From contig JAVMKO010000002.1 in NCBI GenBank assembly GCA_032164245.1, positions 181,480,920 to 181,544,919 on the forward strand: 64,000 nucleotides of DNA, in the 5' to 3' direction. This DNA comes from Sternotherus odoratus. Taxonomy: Eukaryota; Chordata; Testudines; Kinosternidae. The translations under genes were made by a program, and so were the position numbers. Numbering within the stretch: position 1 is the first letter of the stretch; every line of letters begins with the position of its first letter. The notes beneath the pieces are model-generated. The model was not told the origin of the DNA and made no database searches. It saw only the letters and a list, made by a program, of their open reading frames with translations. This document shows positions 11,378-22,889 of this stretch, in pieces.

Positions 11378-13665
11378 ACACCTACAACCAATGCTACTGG
11401 ATTCAAAGATACCAGAATGCTCCATATATTAATGGTATTGCCTCACCAACTCTTTCTAACAAAAAGGAAGGTTCAAGAGAGTATGATAATTGCGGATTCT
11501 GCAAATGTAATGAGATAGTTTCTTGAGGATCTACTAATTCCTTCTTTAAGAAATTGGCATCATCTCATCCCATAGAGACATTTCCAATCAACTCCAATAA
11601 AGGCCCTAGCATCAGGCTTCACGAGCCCAAAGAAGCACAGATCTAAATCACTTGGCATAGCCCCCTCTCCATCCCCCAGCACCTCCAGAACCTCAATGTC
11701 TGTCACACACTGAAATCTTACACCCTCTCCAGACGTAGCTCTGTTACCAGCTCTGTCCAGTTCTGCCACATAATTTGAAAATTCCCAAAGAAATAGTTTT
11801 GTCATGAGATGTAAACAACTGTGGTTTAGCATCATCTCTTCTTGCCTCAGTCCCTGAAGCATATTGGATTTTATAACTTATTTTCCAAAGGTTTTCTCTT
11901 GCAGTCACTATTCAGGCAAACCTCAGATTTGCAAATTCCAATCTACTTTCAGTCATTCTCCCTGAGTTAAATATCCTACCATTTAACCTCTCTATAAAAC
12001 TGGAAGAGAAAACAGAAGCAAATAATGCATTCCTTGGTGACTATCTGAGCAGCAGTCTGCAATGGTTAAAGTCAGTTTGCTTCTTACTTGCCACTACTCC
12101 AATAGCTAATTTCCCTTTCTGTGCAAGAAAAAATGCATAAATAGAGAGAATTTCCCTTTACTTCTTTTATTAGATAGGCCACAGTATAAAAGTCATATTA
12201 GATGAAAGACAGGTGATTTTTTTTCTTATTCAACATAGGTTTGGGGAAAACAGTGCAATGTAGTCAGAGAATGGGGTCCTGTCCTGCTCCCATTGAATCA
12301 AATGAAAGTTCTACCTTGACTTCAATAATAGCAAAACCACACCTTTGGAGATTTGAGAGTCTTATTTTCTCCATACAGTGTTTCCATTAAAAGAGTGACA
12401 TTCTCTACTGAAGTAAAAATGTGGAAAAATAAATTAGAATGCAAAACCTATTTATACTTTTCTAGATGCATAATTCTTTGCTGACACAGCTTGTGCAGAT
12501 AACACCACAGCAAGGAGAACTGCATTTTGTAAACATAAGCTATTTTCTTTCTCCTATGTTGGTATTGTATTGTTCTCTTTAATGTTTGGAATTCATTGCG
12601 AATATGGGGGGTCTTGCCTCTCCTAGCTAACAGTCAATTATAAAAATCTTTATTTTTTTCATATTTTAGAAGTTGCTTATAAGGCAAAAAACTGATCTGT
12701 GAATCACCCTTTATTCTGTCCTCAGATTGGTTGCTTGAGTCACTCCCTATGGCACCCATAGCAATTGCTCCCAAGTAAGGATATACCTCAGGGAGGACAG
12801 ACAGCAGCAGGGCCTTGCTCTCCACCAGAAAGCAGGCTTGTTCAGAGGAGAAACTCTTGCCAGTGCTTTAAAGCATCTCTGTTAGTAGAAGATGAAATAT
12901 AGTTCCTGGTGGTCTAACACTGACATCTCGCCTGGTAGTCCTGTCTAGTATGTGGGCTGCACCAAGCAGCACCAGACTCCCCAACAGAGTGGCAGTTGCA
13001 AGGAACTTGTGCAATTAGCTCTCCACTTCATGTGCATTTTAAACATCTGGGCGCCAACAGACTGGTGGAATCCCAGCTGGCCTGAGAGCTGGGCAAATAC
13101 TGGGTTTTGCTTCATGAATATTCATATGCAATAAGTGATTGTTTTCACAAGAATATTTGTAAGCTTGGTCCCTGCCAAAGTTTTGGTATTTCTAAAACAC
13201 AGCTTTTTGTGGCCAAAATGCTCAAATTTCACCTTCTGGGCAAGACTGTGAATTTTATTTTATTTTCCTGGATAGATAATTACACAGTGAAAAATCCAAA
13301 CAAAAAACTAACCAAACCAAACCCTGTCCCTTTAAACTTGTTTTCATTTCACCAAAAACTTGAAATGAAAATTCATTTGGTTTCCTATGATCCCCCAAAA
13401 GCATGATTTGTTACCAGCTTCGCCAGCAGCCAGCATTTGTTTTTCACTCATCACTCTCACAATCTGTACAGATAGTGGATGGACTGCTGTGCTGATGGAT
13501 CTGCAAAGGACTGCCAGTCCTGTTCAGTTAAGAGGGAACTTTGCTTGGCATTAACTCTTGCACTGTAACCAATGGTGTATGTAGGGTAGCACAGTAGACC
13601 ATACCATTGAGACATTTATTGCCGGTATGCCATACCGGAAAGACACAGGAGTAGAACGTGGCGCC
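11378..13665. other. Non-coding stretch
   Basis: No gene recognised. A small palindromic patch around 'catgaatattcatatg' at 13113-13128 and 'aatatttg' hints at an old DNA-transposon remnant. 'gccggtatgccataccgg' at 13621-13638 is a near-perfect palindrome next to the hAT element. Confidence 0.4.
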
Positions 13666-14207
13666 CAGGGCCGTCCTTACCCATATGCAAAGTACACAGC
13701 TGTGTAGGGCACCGGGAAATTTGGGTCACCAAATTCCAGGTGCCCTGCGCAGCTGCATGCTGCTCCAGCCCCTGCTCCATCTCTTCCCCATGGCCTCTAC
13801 CCTTGCTCCAGCCCAGCCTCGCCTCTTCCCACCCCTGCTCCGCCCCCAACCTGCCTTTTCCCACCTCTGCTCTGCTACAGTCCCACCCTGACTCCACCCC
13901 TTTCCCTGAGCACTGCAGCAGGGGTCGGGCACCCTGCACTCACTAGGTGGCAGTAAGTGGAGCGACCCAGCCCACTCCATGACTCCTTCCAGCAGTGCTG
14001 CCGGTGAGTGCTGGGGGGTGGTTCCTCCCCCTTCCACCCAAGCCCCAAGGCTGGGAGCCAGGGGAGCAGAGCAGAGTGGGCTGGGGCCGGGTCACTCCAG
14101 TTCCCCCCTCCCCCACCTCCGTGGAAGCCTGGGGCCACCTACCCCCCCCCCACACACACACACACAAGAGGCTGTGTAGGGCACCAAAATGGCTAGGGAC
14201 GGCCCTT
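13666..14207. mobile_element. hAT-like MITE with GC-rich cargo
   Basis: The left end is CAGGGCCGTCC and the right end GGACGGCCCTT, an inverted pair apart from the last base. Matching 'tgtgtagggcac' blocks lie inside each end. The flanks 'gtggcgcc' (13658-13665) and 'gtggggcc' (14208-14215) form an 8-bp TSD with one mismatch, diagnostic of hAT. The interior is C-rich, with a (CA)n stretch near 14151-14166, and encodes nothing credible. Confidence 0.7.
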
Positions 14208-14215
14208 GTGGGGCC

Positions 14216-14589
14216 AGGGGCGGCCCTACACCAACAGCTCCTCTGGTATGGCTGTACCACCCCCAGACACACCATCATCCCTTCCAGGCAGCTACATCTC
14301 CTGTCTGGGGTCTGTACAGCCCCGCTGAAAGGGGCTGGGAGCAGTTTCAGTCTGCAGTGGTTAAACTGAATCCCAGTTTATGGAAATGAGATTAAAGTTT
14401 TTTACTAAATCAGAGTGGGCCAGAGTTACTCCTGTGACCATTGGGCCAGCTGCATGAAGGATGATTTACCCCTGAACCACAGGGGCAGTTTAGAGAGATG
14501 TTCCAAATCAGCACATCTTTTAGTTAGCCTCCCACCCATCCTAGGCTAGCCCCAAGTAGTTCTAGTGTTGCGCTGCACTCTCTGGCAGA
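14216..14589. other. Non-coding stretch between elements
   Basis: A possible repeat start, 'caggggcggccctac', lies at 14215, but no matching end was found. Otherwise nothing recognisable. Confidence 0.35.
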
Positions 14590-15235
14590 GAGGGAGTTGA
14601 GTAAGATTCATACCAACATAAGCCCCCAACTTAAGCCTCTCCAACGCATCATCAAAGCCCTACAACCTGTGCTGAAAGATGATCTCACACTCTGACAGAT
14701 CTTGGGAGACAGACCAATCCTTGCTTACAGACAGCCCCCCAACCTGAAACAAATACTCACCAGCAACCGCACACCATACAACAAAAACACTAACCCAGGT
14801 TCCTATCCTTGTAACAAAGCCCGATGCCAACTCTGTCCTCATATCCATTCAACTGACACCATCATAAGACCTAATCACATCAGCCACACCATCAGAGGCT
14901 CATTCATCTGCACATCCACCATCATGTGCCACCAATGCCCCTCTGCTATGTACATTGGCCAAACCGGCCAGTCTCTATACAAAAGAATAAATGGAAACAA
15001 ATCTGACATCAAGAATCAGAACATTCAAAAACCAGGAGAACACTTCAGTCTTCCTGGCCATTCCATTAAAGATTTGATGGTTTCAATTTTGAAACAGAAA
15101 AACTTCCAAAACAGACTCCAACGAGAAACTGAGGAACTGGAATTAATTTTCAAATTGGATACAATTAACCAGGGGCTAAACAGGACTTGCAAATGGTTCT
15201 CTCATTACACTAATTGATTGCATTTCCTGAGTTAA
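14590..15235 (+). mobile_element. Penelope-like element, 3' coding fragment
   Basis: This is a 5'-truncated retroelement of the Penelope class (reverse transcriptase plus GIY-YIG endonuclease). The reading frame starts in the thumb region ('LQRIIKALQPVLKDD' at about 14638-14682), passes an in-frame TGA near 14694 and runs open to TAG-free sequence ending at 15217. The reverse transcriptase catalytic core is missing, so the copy is dead. Confidence 0.8.
14702..15217 (+). pseudogene. Penelope GIY-YIG endonuclease remnant
   Basis: The open frame gives 171 residues. A cysteine pair 'CHQC' lies near residues 79-82, followed directly by 'MYIGQTGQSLYKRING', the YIG half of the GIY-YIG nuclease with its conserved arginine. 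'EHFSLPGHS' and 'ETEELELIFKLDTI' are typical of the C-terminal part of Penelope proteins. The first half of the motif (GIY) is poorly preserved. An upstream in-frame stop separates it from the reverse transcriptase thumb. Penelope enzymes prime reverse transcription at nicked target DNA; this fragment cannot do so alone. Confidence 0.75.
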
Positions 15236-15897
15236 TTTAACTGACACAGAAATCCATTTCAAAAGGTATTTTTTTTCTCCTACTGATAATGGCCCATCTA
15301 CATTTAACAGCCCTCTTAGAATTGGTATGCTAAAGTACATTTTTATTGTTTTCTTTCTTTCTGTGTGTTATGACAGCGTCAGGCCAGAAGGGTATAGGAG
15401 AGTGCTGGAAGGCAGGTATATCAGTATCAGGATGTGCACTTTTGGATACCCGGAGAATGGGTGGGACTAAGCCCACCCATTACTGAAGTCCCTCCCCCAG
15501 CCTGGCAGGAGGGACACTAGACCTGGGGCCAATTGAATACGGGGGACAACTAATGAAAAAAAGGCAGGGGAGTGCGTGAGGGTTACAGGTTCAAAACGAA
15601 GGTACAGGATGGGGACACCGAGCAGAGAACCCCACACAGCACCCACTGCTCCACGAAGCTGTCGAGGGAGCCGGTGGACGCTGCCCAGTGGAACTCCGCC
15701 CGGATGCGTGAATGAATAAGTGACCTGAAGTAGGCCCCACAGTCGCACTGTACCCCCTCATCTAGCATCCTTCTCCTGGTGTTATAGATGGTGGCTTTGG
15801 CAAGCGCCAGGAGGAGGTTGACGAGGAGGTCTCGCGACTTTGTGGGGCCACGGATGGGGTGTCCCAAAAGAAAAAGGTGTGGGGAAAAGTGCAGCCA

Positions 15898-16394
15898 GAA
15901 CCTCAGTAGGAGGTTCTGGAGGAGCCGGAATAGGGGCCGTAGCCTGGCGCACTCGAGGTAGGCGTGCGCCAGGTCCTCCCTCACGCCGCAGAAGGGGCAG
16001 GTGTCGGGCATGGGGAGGAACTGCGCCAAGTACACGCCCGTGCTCACGGCTCCATGAAGGAGCCGCCAACTAATATCCCCGGCGGGCCGTGGAATCAGCG
16101 TGGAATAGAAGGTGGCCCACCGGGGCCACTCACCCTCATTTGGTGGTAGGTAGTCCCGCCACTTGGTATCGGGGCGGGACGCGAGGCTGAGGAGATGTAC
16201 CTTATGAAGCACGAGCGTGTATAGCTGTTCCCTCGGCGCGGTTCGAAACGGGACCGGCTGCAAGGTGTGCAGCCGGCTTGGGGTATTGGAGTGGGAAGGC
16301 CGGAGGGCTCATGAAGCCGGGGCCGGAGTACCAGTTCTGGAGGGCTCGGGGTGAGGGGCGGGCGGGGAGAACCCTCTCTCAGGGCCCGCTGCAG
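15898..16394 (-). repeat. LINE C-terminal module (source position)
   Basis: This is the copy at the normal 3' place of ORF2 and encodes the CPFCG...H...C finger. It is similar to the internal copy at 17998-18497. A single-base deletion near 16300 ('gccggaggg' against 'gccgggaggg') breaks its frame, while the internal copy is intact. Confidence 0.8.
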
Positions 16395-17997
16395 GAAACC
16401 GAGAGAGACGGGAGACAGAGCGGTCCTCACCTCCTGGAGTATGCGCAGGGGGGTTGCAAGGGTGGAGAGCCCCATGCACCGAGCGAGCGCACGGGGGTCC
16501 ACCCAGTCCCCTCTGTCGTAGTCCAGGAGGTCTCCGACTTTAGTGATTTCTCCCAGGACCAACCTCCGGCACACTGAGGGAGACTCCGCCACCTGCACAC
16601 GAAGACTGGAATTGTGTAGCAGGGGCTCCGCGAGGAGGTCCTCTCCCTCGGTGGCCACAAAGGACCTGGTCGCCCCGAAGAGCTTCCAGGTCTGGAGGAG
16701 GTATTGGTAGAAGGCCGGCAGCTCCGAGAGGTCTCGCAGAAGACCCCTCCGGTGGAGAAAAAAGAACTGCCGGTCATAGCGAAGCTCCCGGAGGCGGCGG
16801 AGGAAGGCGTGCGCCAACGTTCTCCATGCCGGACTACCAACACAATAAAGGAGTCTCTGCAGGGCCTGGAGGGGGAAGACGTGGACCTGGCTGACAAAAC
16901 AGACCAGGCTCTGTCCTCCTTCCGCTAGGGGAAGACTCAGAACCCCTGCAGAGACCCAGTGCAGTCCCGGCCAGAAGAACTCCAGGGCAAGCCTCTGGAG
17001 TCTGGCCAGGATCCTCGGGGCCGGGCTCAGGGTGTTGAGCCGGTGCCAGAGCATGGACAGGACCAGCTGATTCAAAACCAGCGCCCTCCCACGTAGGGAG
17101 AGACACCGGAGCAGTCCCGTCCATCTCCGCACCCGCTCACTCACCCTGCCATCCAAATCCTGCCAGTTTTCCGGCGGAGAGGGGTGCGTGGCGGAGAGAT
17201 AGACGCCAAGATAGAGCAGCGGACCCGCGCTCCACCGGATGGCCTGAAGCGCGGGTGGGAGGGAGCTGACCTGCCACCCGTCCCCGACCATCAGGCCAGA
17301 GCTCTTGACCCAGTTGACCCGGGCGGAGGAGGCCGCCGAGTACACGGCTTGGCAAGCCTCCACCCGCACCAGGTCGCCCGGGTCCTGGACCACGAGAAGT
17401 ACATCGTCGGCATATGCCAACAGGACCAGCCGCAGCTCTGGCTCCCGAAGCACCAACCCCGTCAACCTCCGTTGGAGGAGAGAGAGGAAGGGCTCGATCG
17501 CCAGAGCGTACAGCTGGCCCGAGAGGGGGCACCCCTACCGTACTCCCCGCCTGAAGATGACCGGCTTGGTCAGGGTCCAGTTGAGTCTGACCAAACACTC
17601 CGCCTCAGCGTACAGCACCCGGAGAAAACCCACAAACTGGGGGCCGAAGCCAAACGCCCGCAGAGTGCCCAGGAGATACCTGTGGTCCATCCTGTCGGAC
17701 GCCTTCTCCTGGTCCAGGGACAGGAGGGCGAACGACAGACCATCCCTACGCCCTAGCTCTAAAAGGTCCCGGACCAAATAGAGCTTATCGAAGATGGTAT
17801 GGCCCGGGACCGTGTAGGTCTGGTCAGGATGGACCACGTCCGCCAGCACGGACCCCAGGCGCAGCGAAATGGCTTTCGCTACGACCTTATAGTCCGTGCT
17901 GAGGAGCAAGACGGGACACCAATTCCGAAGATCGCGGAGGTATCCCTTCTTCGGCAATAAGGTGAGCACGGCTCGCCTGCATGGCTCGCCTGCACAA

Positions 17998-18497
17998 AAC
18001 CTCAATAGGAGGTTCTGGAGGAGCCAGAGTAGGGGCTGCAGCCTGGCGCACTCAAGGTGGGCATGTGCCAGGTCCTCCCTCACTCCGCAGAAGGGGCAGG
18101 TGTCAGGCATGGGGAGGAACCGCGCCAAGTACACACCCGTGCTCACGGCTCCATGAAGGAGCCGCCAACTAATATCCCCGGCGGGCCGTGGATTCAGCAT
18201 GGAATAGAAGGTGGCCCACCGGGGCCGCTCACCCTCGTTCGGTGGTAGGTAGTCCCGCCACTTGGTATCGGGGCGGGACGCGAGGGTGAGGAGATGGAAC
18301 GTGTGAAGCATGAGCGTGTACAGCTGTTTCCTCGGCGCGGTTTGAAACAGGACCGGCTGCAAGGTGTGCAGCCGGCTCGGGGTATGGGAGTGGGGAGGCC
18401 GGGAGGGCTCACGAAGACGGGGTCGAAGTGTCATTTCCGGAGGGCCTGGGGTGAGGAGTGGGCAGGAAGAACCCTCTTGCAGGGCCCGCTGCAGGAA
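17998..18497 (-). repeat. Duplicated LINE C-terminal module (internal copy)
   Basis: This 500-bp block is near-identical by eye to 15898-16394. Both carry 'aggaggttctggaggagcc', 'cgcagaaggggcaggtgtc' and 'ccgccaactaatatccccgg'. It sits exactly where the endonuclease and upstream reverse transcriptase should be. At the 17.98-kb junction 'ggctcgcctgca' is repeated twice, a likely scar of template switching or end joining. Confidence 0.85.
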
Positions 18498-18562
18498 CCG
18501 AAAGCTCCTGCGGAGACCCACCCAATAGCCTCGGGTGGTTAAGGTGGCAATGATGGTAAAGT

Positions 18563-21426
18563 TCATTGTGAGGGCTGGGGTGCATCCTCACGGGCAGAAG
18601 GGTGGGCGTCCCCCGTCGGGTCTTGCAACAACCCGTGCTCGACCCCGAAGGCGAGCAGGGAGTTGCGGAAGGTTCGGGCTCGCCGGTAGGCCAGCATGTT
18701 CTGCCTCCTGGGCCCTATCCCGTCCCCCAAAAGGGCCTTCACGGCCTGGAGGATTTGATGAAAATCCCCCCAGCGCCGGAGGGCGAGCTGCACCTTCTCC
18801 CTCGAACCACAAGTGTCTCGCAGGAAGTGGCGCAGCTCTTCTCTCAGCGCGGAGGGGGACCTGGCACCCAAGCGGCCGCTACCTTCCGGTAGGGCCTTTG
18901 ATGGGACTTCGTGGCCCACTGAGATGAGTGAGTGAGGCTGGGAACCCCGGCGCAATCGCGCCGGGTGATCTGTCTCCTTTCCCGATGTGGAAGGGGGCGG
19001 CGGAGGGGGTGATGCAGCCCCCAGGTCCATGGAGGTTGGAGACGGAAGAACCACCCCCTGAGAGTCATCCGAATGGCTCGATAGTGGGACGACCTCGGGG
19101 GTGGCAATAATGATGGGAGTGGAAGGGGCCGGGGACGGGGCAGGACTATGGACCAGGCTTGGGGCTGGGACGGGAGCGGGAACTGGGTCTGTGATTGGGG
19201 CAGGAAAAAGGATCGGGGCAGGAGTGGGGGCTGGGGCCGGATCGGGTGAAGGGATAGGGATGGGACCGGGATCAGGGTCGATGGACGGGGCTGGTTCGGG
19301 ATAAGGGGCTGGGTTAGGGACAGGGGTTAGTTTTTGGTCCGGGTAAAGGGAGGTGGTAGGGGCAGGGGTAGTATCAGGGTCTCCTGCAGCCAAGCTGCTG
19401 GGGTGCGGCTCCTCTCGACCCATGGGTGGGGTCGGAGGACTGGAAACAGGATGGGGGCCTTCCTCGGTGCCGGGCGCGGGCGACTCAACAAGTGCATCGC
19501 TCACAGCCACGGCATCGGACGAGATGGTGACTTCAACTAGGCCCCCCTCTGAAGGGGCGGCCGACTGCACGGTCCCTTCAGCACCCACTGACCCGAGACC
19601 TGGCTGCTCGGCATTGGCCGTCACCCCGAGGGGCTCGGCGGCCTCTGCCACGTCGCCATTAGCAGCCGGGCAGGTGGGAAGGGTCAGGGGCGCCCCGAGG
19701 ACCAGAGCAGGGGCTTCCTCCAAAGAAGGGCAGGGGGAAGGAGGGGGCGGCGGGAGCATAGCACTGCCCAGATCGAGGCCCGCTGGCAAGGGGTCGTCCT
19801 CCCCCTGGGTGAATGGGGTCAGACCCAGGGCCTCAATCTCATGATAGATGGGGGGGAGGGTGGGCTCTGTGGACTCAGCAACCTCCCCTCCGGACACCGG
19901 GGCGGCAAGCGCCCCTGTGTCAATGATGGTAGAGGTGGGGGGGCCGGTGGTGCGGGGTCTGAAGGAGCTCCCGCAGCAGCCCCCTCACAGGGAGGGTGAT
20001 CAGGGGAGACGGGTTCGTCTCCGGCCGCTGCCATGGCTATAGCAGCCGGTTCCACCAGCTGGGCTTCGTCCGGGGTTGCGGCAGACGTTGGTGGGGGGCT
20101 AGCCCCCCGCAGCAGCTTTTGGGGGGCTACAGCTCCCTCCTCATCAGAGGGAGGGGAGCGGGTCCGCGTTCTGTGGACGGCGCATTTCCCCTGGACATGC
20201 ACCCAGCCTTCTAAGGTGGAAGTGGAGGGCTGGTCAGTGGAGGCAGGGCCAGAGGTTAAAGGGTCCGGGTCCTGGGGTGGCACAGCGGGGGAAGGGGAAG
20301 CTTCCCCCTGGGGTGGGCCCTCCCTCTCGGTTCCCAAGGACCCCGTCGCCCCCTCCCCTGTAGAGGGAGGGGCGGCAGTAGCAGCGGTGGTGGCTGGGCC
20401 ACCAGGGCCGCCGGCGATGACAGGGTCGGCGCCCTCTCGGGTTGCGGGGGTCCCGGCCTCCCCTTCGGTCCGGGACAGGGGGCAGTCCTTCCGGACGTGC
20501 CCTATCGCCCGGCAATGGAAGCACCGGGCCTCCCCCGTAGAATAGTGGACCCTGTGGTATGCTCCCTGGTGGGACACTAGAAAGGAACCCTCCAGAGGCA
20601 CCCCACCACGCGCTGCCACCGGCGGTACTTGGATCTGCACCTGCCGGCGGAAGGATAGAATATGGCGCAGAACGGGGTCCTTATAGCCCAAGGAGAGAGG
20701 GGTGATGACTGAAATGGGCTTCCCCAGGGTGGAGAGGGCGGGAAGCAGGGCAGCATTAGGGAGGCAGGGCTCGACGGAAGTTAAAACTACCCGTACGCCC
20801 AGGTCCTCCAGGGGCTCTAAGGGGACGAACACGCCCCCCACCGACATGCCCTTTTCCACCACCTCTTGGGCGGCGGCCTCCGATGCCAGGAAGAAGACCA
20901 TCTTCCCGTACATCTTGGAGGCCGCCACGATGTTCCTGGGCCCCACCACCCGCGCCAGCGCTCGCGCGTATGTTTCTCCGTTGGGTGAGGCTGGCACCAG
21001 GTGACAACGGATCCCGTGCCTCCTGGTGAGCTAGTGGAAAGGGCCCCGTCCACCAGAGATGGCAGTGGAGGCGGCGGTCGGGGCGGGCGGCGGGGCGACG
21101 GCCACCTGGGCATACGCCCTGCGGGCCGGAAGGTCCGCAGAGCTGGTAGAGGGGATGGCTGGGGAAGGAGGGGCCCCAGATGTTGATGCCGCGGCTGGTG
21201 GGGCGGCCCCACCCGCGGGAGGTGTTATTTTCCGGGCGGGGCCTTTTCCCTTTTCCCCCCCCTGGCCCTTCCTACTAGTAGAAGGGACGACCACGGCAGC
21301 TACAGGGACCGGGCAGGAGCCAGTCGAAAGAGCGGCCGCAGGAGTGGGCGATGGCAAAGGGAGTGACGGGGCTGGGGCAATGGGGACTGGAGGAGGGGCA
21401 GGAATAGGGGCAGGGGTCTCCTCCAT
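18563..21426 (-). pseudogene. Tx1-like LINE ORF1 (nucleic-acid-binding, zinc knuckle)
   Basis: The first start is ATG at 21424-21426. Residues 1-131 are Ala/Pro-rich and end in 'RRAYAQVAVA'. A TAG stop interrupts at 21031-21033, and the same frame resumes ('PASPNGETYARALARVV') to 19819. It includes a CCHC knuckle 'CFHCRAIGHVRKDC' near 20480-20530. A frameshift around 19.90-19.98 kb moves the rest into a second frame (19897-18563). That part has proline-dipeptide runs and a conserved-looking tail, 'LREELRHFLRDTCGSREK'. ORF1 proteins package LINE RNA. The stop codon overlaps the start of ORF2. Confidence 0.75.
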
Positions 21427-21439
21427 GACGGTAAGGGGG

Positions 21440-21720
21440 GTAGGAGGAGGCCCTATGGGAGTAGGGGCAGGGGGTAACCGCTCCTCCCCACTGAACTGTA
21501 GGGGGGGGGAGAGGAGGGTCTGGCGGAGGGGTTAAGCAAGGGAAAGGGCTAACCACTCCTCTCCGCCGGGCTGCAAGCAGGAGAGGAGGGTCCAATGAGG
21601 GGGGGCTGGACAGGCAAGGGGGGGGCTAACCGCTCCTCCCCGCTAGGCTGGAAGCAGGGGAGGAGGGTGCTGGCAGGGGTCAAGGGTGGGTACGGGGGAT
21701 GAAACAAGGTTCCGGCTCCT
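21440..21720 (-). repeat. Tandem repeats in LINE 5' UTR
   Basis: Three imperfect copies, each carrying 'taaccgctcctcccc' (or 'taaccactcctctcc') and 'ggaggagggt', occur near 21475, 21548 and 21627. Repeated 5' UTR monomers often act as LINE promoters; that role is inferred. Confidence 0.6.
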
Positions 21721-22200
21721 CCGGCTGCACTGGGAGGAGAGGGGGTTACGAAATCATGGGGTGAGGGGTGAAAGTGAGACTGATGGGGAGGGGGGCGCAC
21801 AGGCACCTAAAGGGGAACTTGGGCACACGCGATGGAGGAGGGATACTAGAAAGGACTGGGGAGTAAAGGGCCTGGGTGGGAACACAAAATGGAGACTAAA
21901 AAAAAAAAAGGCGGGAAAACTGAAAAATCAAAGTTTGGGGCGGGGCCAGGAGTGAAACTAAGGGCTAGGGGAGGAAGGGCTGACCGAAAGAATCTTCCGG
22001 AAACACTAAGGGGTGGGTGGGGCAAACTAAAGGGAGGGAACAACTAAAGTAAAAAGGGATTGAAAAATGGTTGGGGGGAGAGCAGGGGGGACCCCCACCA
22101 GCCAAACACAGCTGGGGGGGGATTAGGAAAAGTCCAGGGTGGGGTGCGTGCACCCACAGGCGCCTGTGCACCACACAGTCCTCGCTGCTCACAATCCCAG

Positions 22201-22889
22201 GTGTTTAAGGGGTGAGAAAAACCGACACCCCCGTCGAGGGGCAAGGTCCAGGTGTTGGTGGGTTGGTGGAGGGGGCAGCGGTGGGGGTGGTGGTCCGGGG
22301 AGCAGATGGACAAGGGGGAGGGCTCTGTGCCTTTCCCCCGCGCTCCCCCAGGCAACAGCAAACCCACCACCCCAAGAGCACAGATGACAGAGTTACTCAG
22401 TCCAGTTGTAAACCCCCTCCACAAAGTCCTTTGATGGACGTCTTCCCTCCTCACCTCCTCGACGGTAGCAGCAGCTTCAGGATGGTGGTGAGCAGCAGGT
22501 CGGTGGAGAGGCCCGGTGATAGTAGTGGTGGTGGTGGTGTCGTCTGGGCCTCTCCCCCCCCAGAGGCAGGAGGGGGGCAGGCTAGCAGGCCTCCCCCCTC
22601 TTCTGCAACAGTCCTTTGTGGTGAGGTGGGGGGGGGGGGAGCTCAACCCAGCTGGTAAAAAGACAAGTAGTCCAAAGGGGGAGCTCCAGATGGTGGTGAT
22701 AGCAGCCACAGGGAAACAGTGGGGTGTGTGGGGGTGAGTGTGAGTGGGGGTAGGAAAGTCCTGGCAGCAGTGGTGGGGCCAGGTGGAGGGGGAAGGAAAG
22801 GGCTCCAGGGGGGGATGATGGTAGCAGTAGCCCCTGCACCCCTTAGAGCCCCTTGTGGACCTTCCCCTAGGCCCTGTGGGCTGGGGGTT
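22201..22889. other. G/T-rich low-complexity stretch, probable outer LINE leader
   Basis: Runs of 'ggtggtggtggtg' (about 22525-22537), 'gggggggggg' (about 22629) and 'gtgggggtgagtgtgagtg' occur. A 339-residue minus-strand open frame (22044-23063) crosses it but is His/Pro/Thr-rich and repeat-driven, with no domain. It may belong to the LINE 5' region. Confidence 0.35.

Larger units (their letters stand above)
15583..18566 (-). pseudogene. Tx1-like LINE ORF2, endonuclease replaced by duplicated C-terminus
   Basis: The start ATG is at 18566. Residues 1-21 ('MNFTIIATLTTRGYW' onward) are the opening of an AP-type endonuclease. The sequence then jumps into a C-terminal module ('PDTCPFCGVREDLAHAHLEC') and next into reverse transcriptase ('LTLLPKKGYLRDLRNW', 'SLDQEKASDR' motif A). 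TAG at 17535-17537 replaces the glutamine of RGVRQGCP. The same frame continues through YADD (about 17.41 kb) to 16.3 kb, where a 1-bp deletion shifts it. The proper C-terminus with its own CCHC finger finishes at TAA 15583-15585. Not functional as it stands. Confidence 0.75.
15370..22200 (-). mobile_element. Tx1-clade LINE, rearranged and mutated
   Basis: A minus-strand non-LTR retrotransposon with a GC- and proline-rich ORF1 carrying a zinc knuckle, an ORF2 with reverse transcriptase, and a C-terminal CCHC zinc finger. ORF2 motifs 'RGVR(stop)GCPLSGQLYALAIEPF' and 'LLAYADDVLLVV' resemble Xenopus Tx1. The 3' UTR runs from 15582 to about 15370. The 5' UTR includes 60-100 bp G-rich tandem repeats (21440-21720), and its outer limit, about 22.2 kb, is not sharp. 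Inactivating changes are a stop and a frameshift in ORF1, a stop and a 1-bp deletion in ORF2, and replacement of most of the endonuclease by a copied C-terminal module. Confidence 0.8.

Noticed and set aside
13616..14369. Cluster of open frames on both strands
   Set aside because: C-rich hAT MITE interior with few stops; frames overlap on both strands and none has homology.
16278..17781. Plus-strand open frames opposite the LINE reverse transcriptase
   Set aside because: Shadows of the GC-rich minus-strand ORF2.
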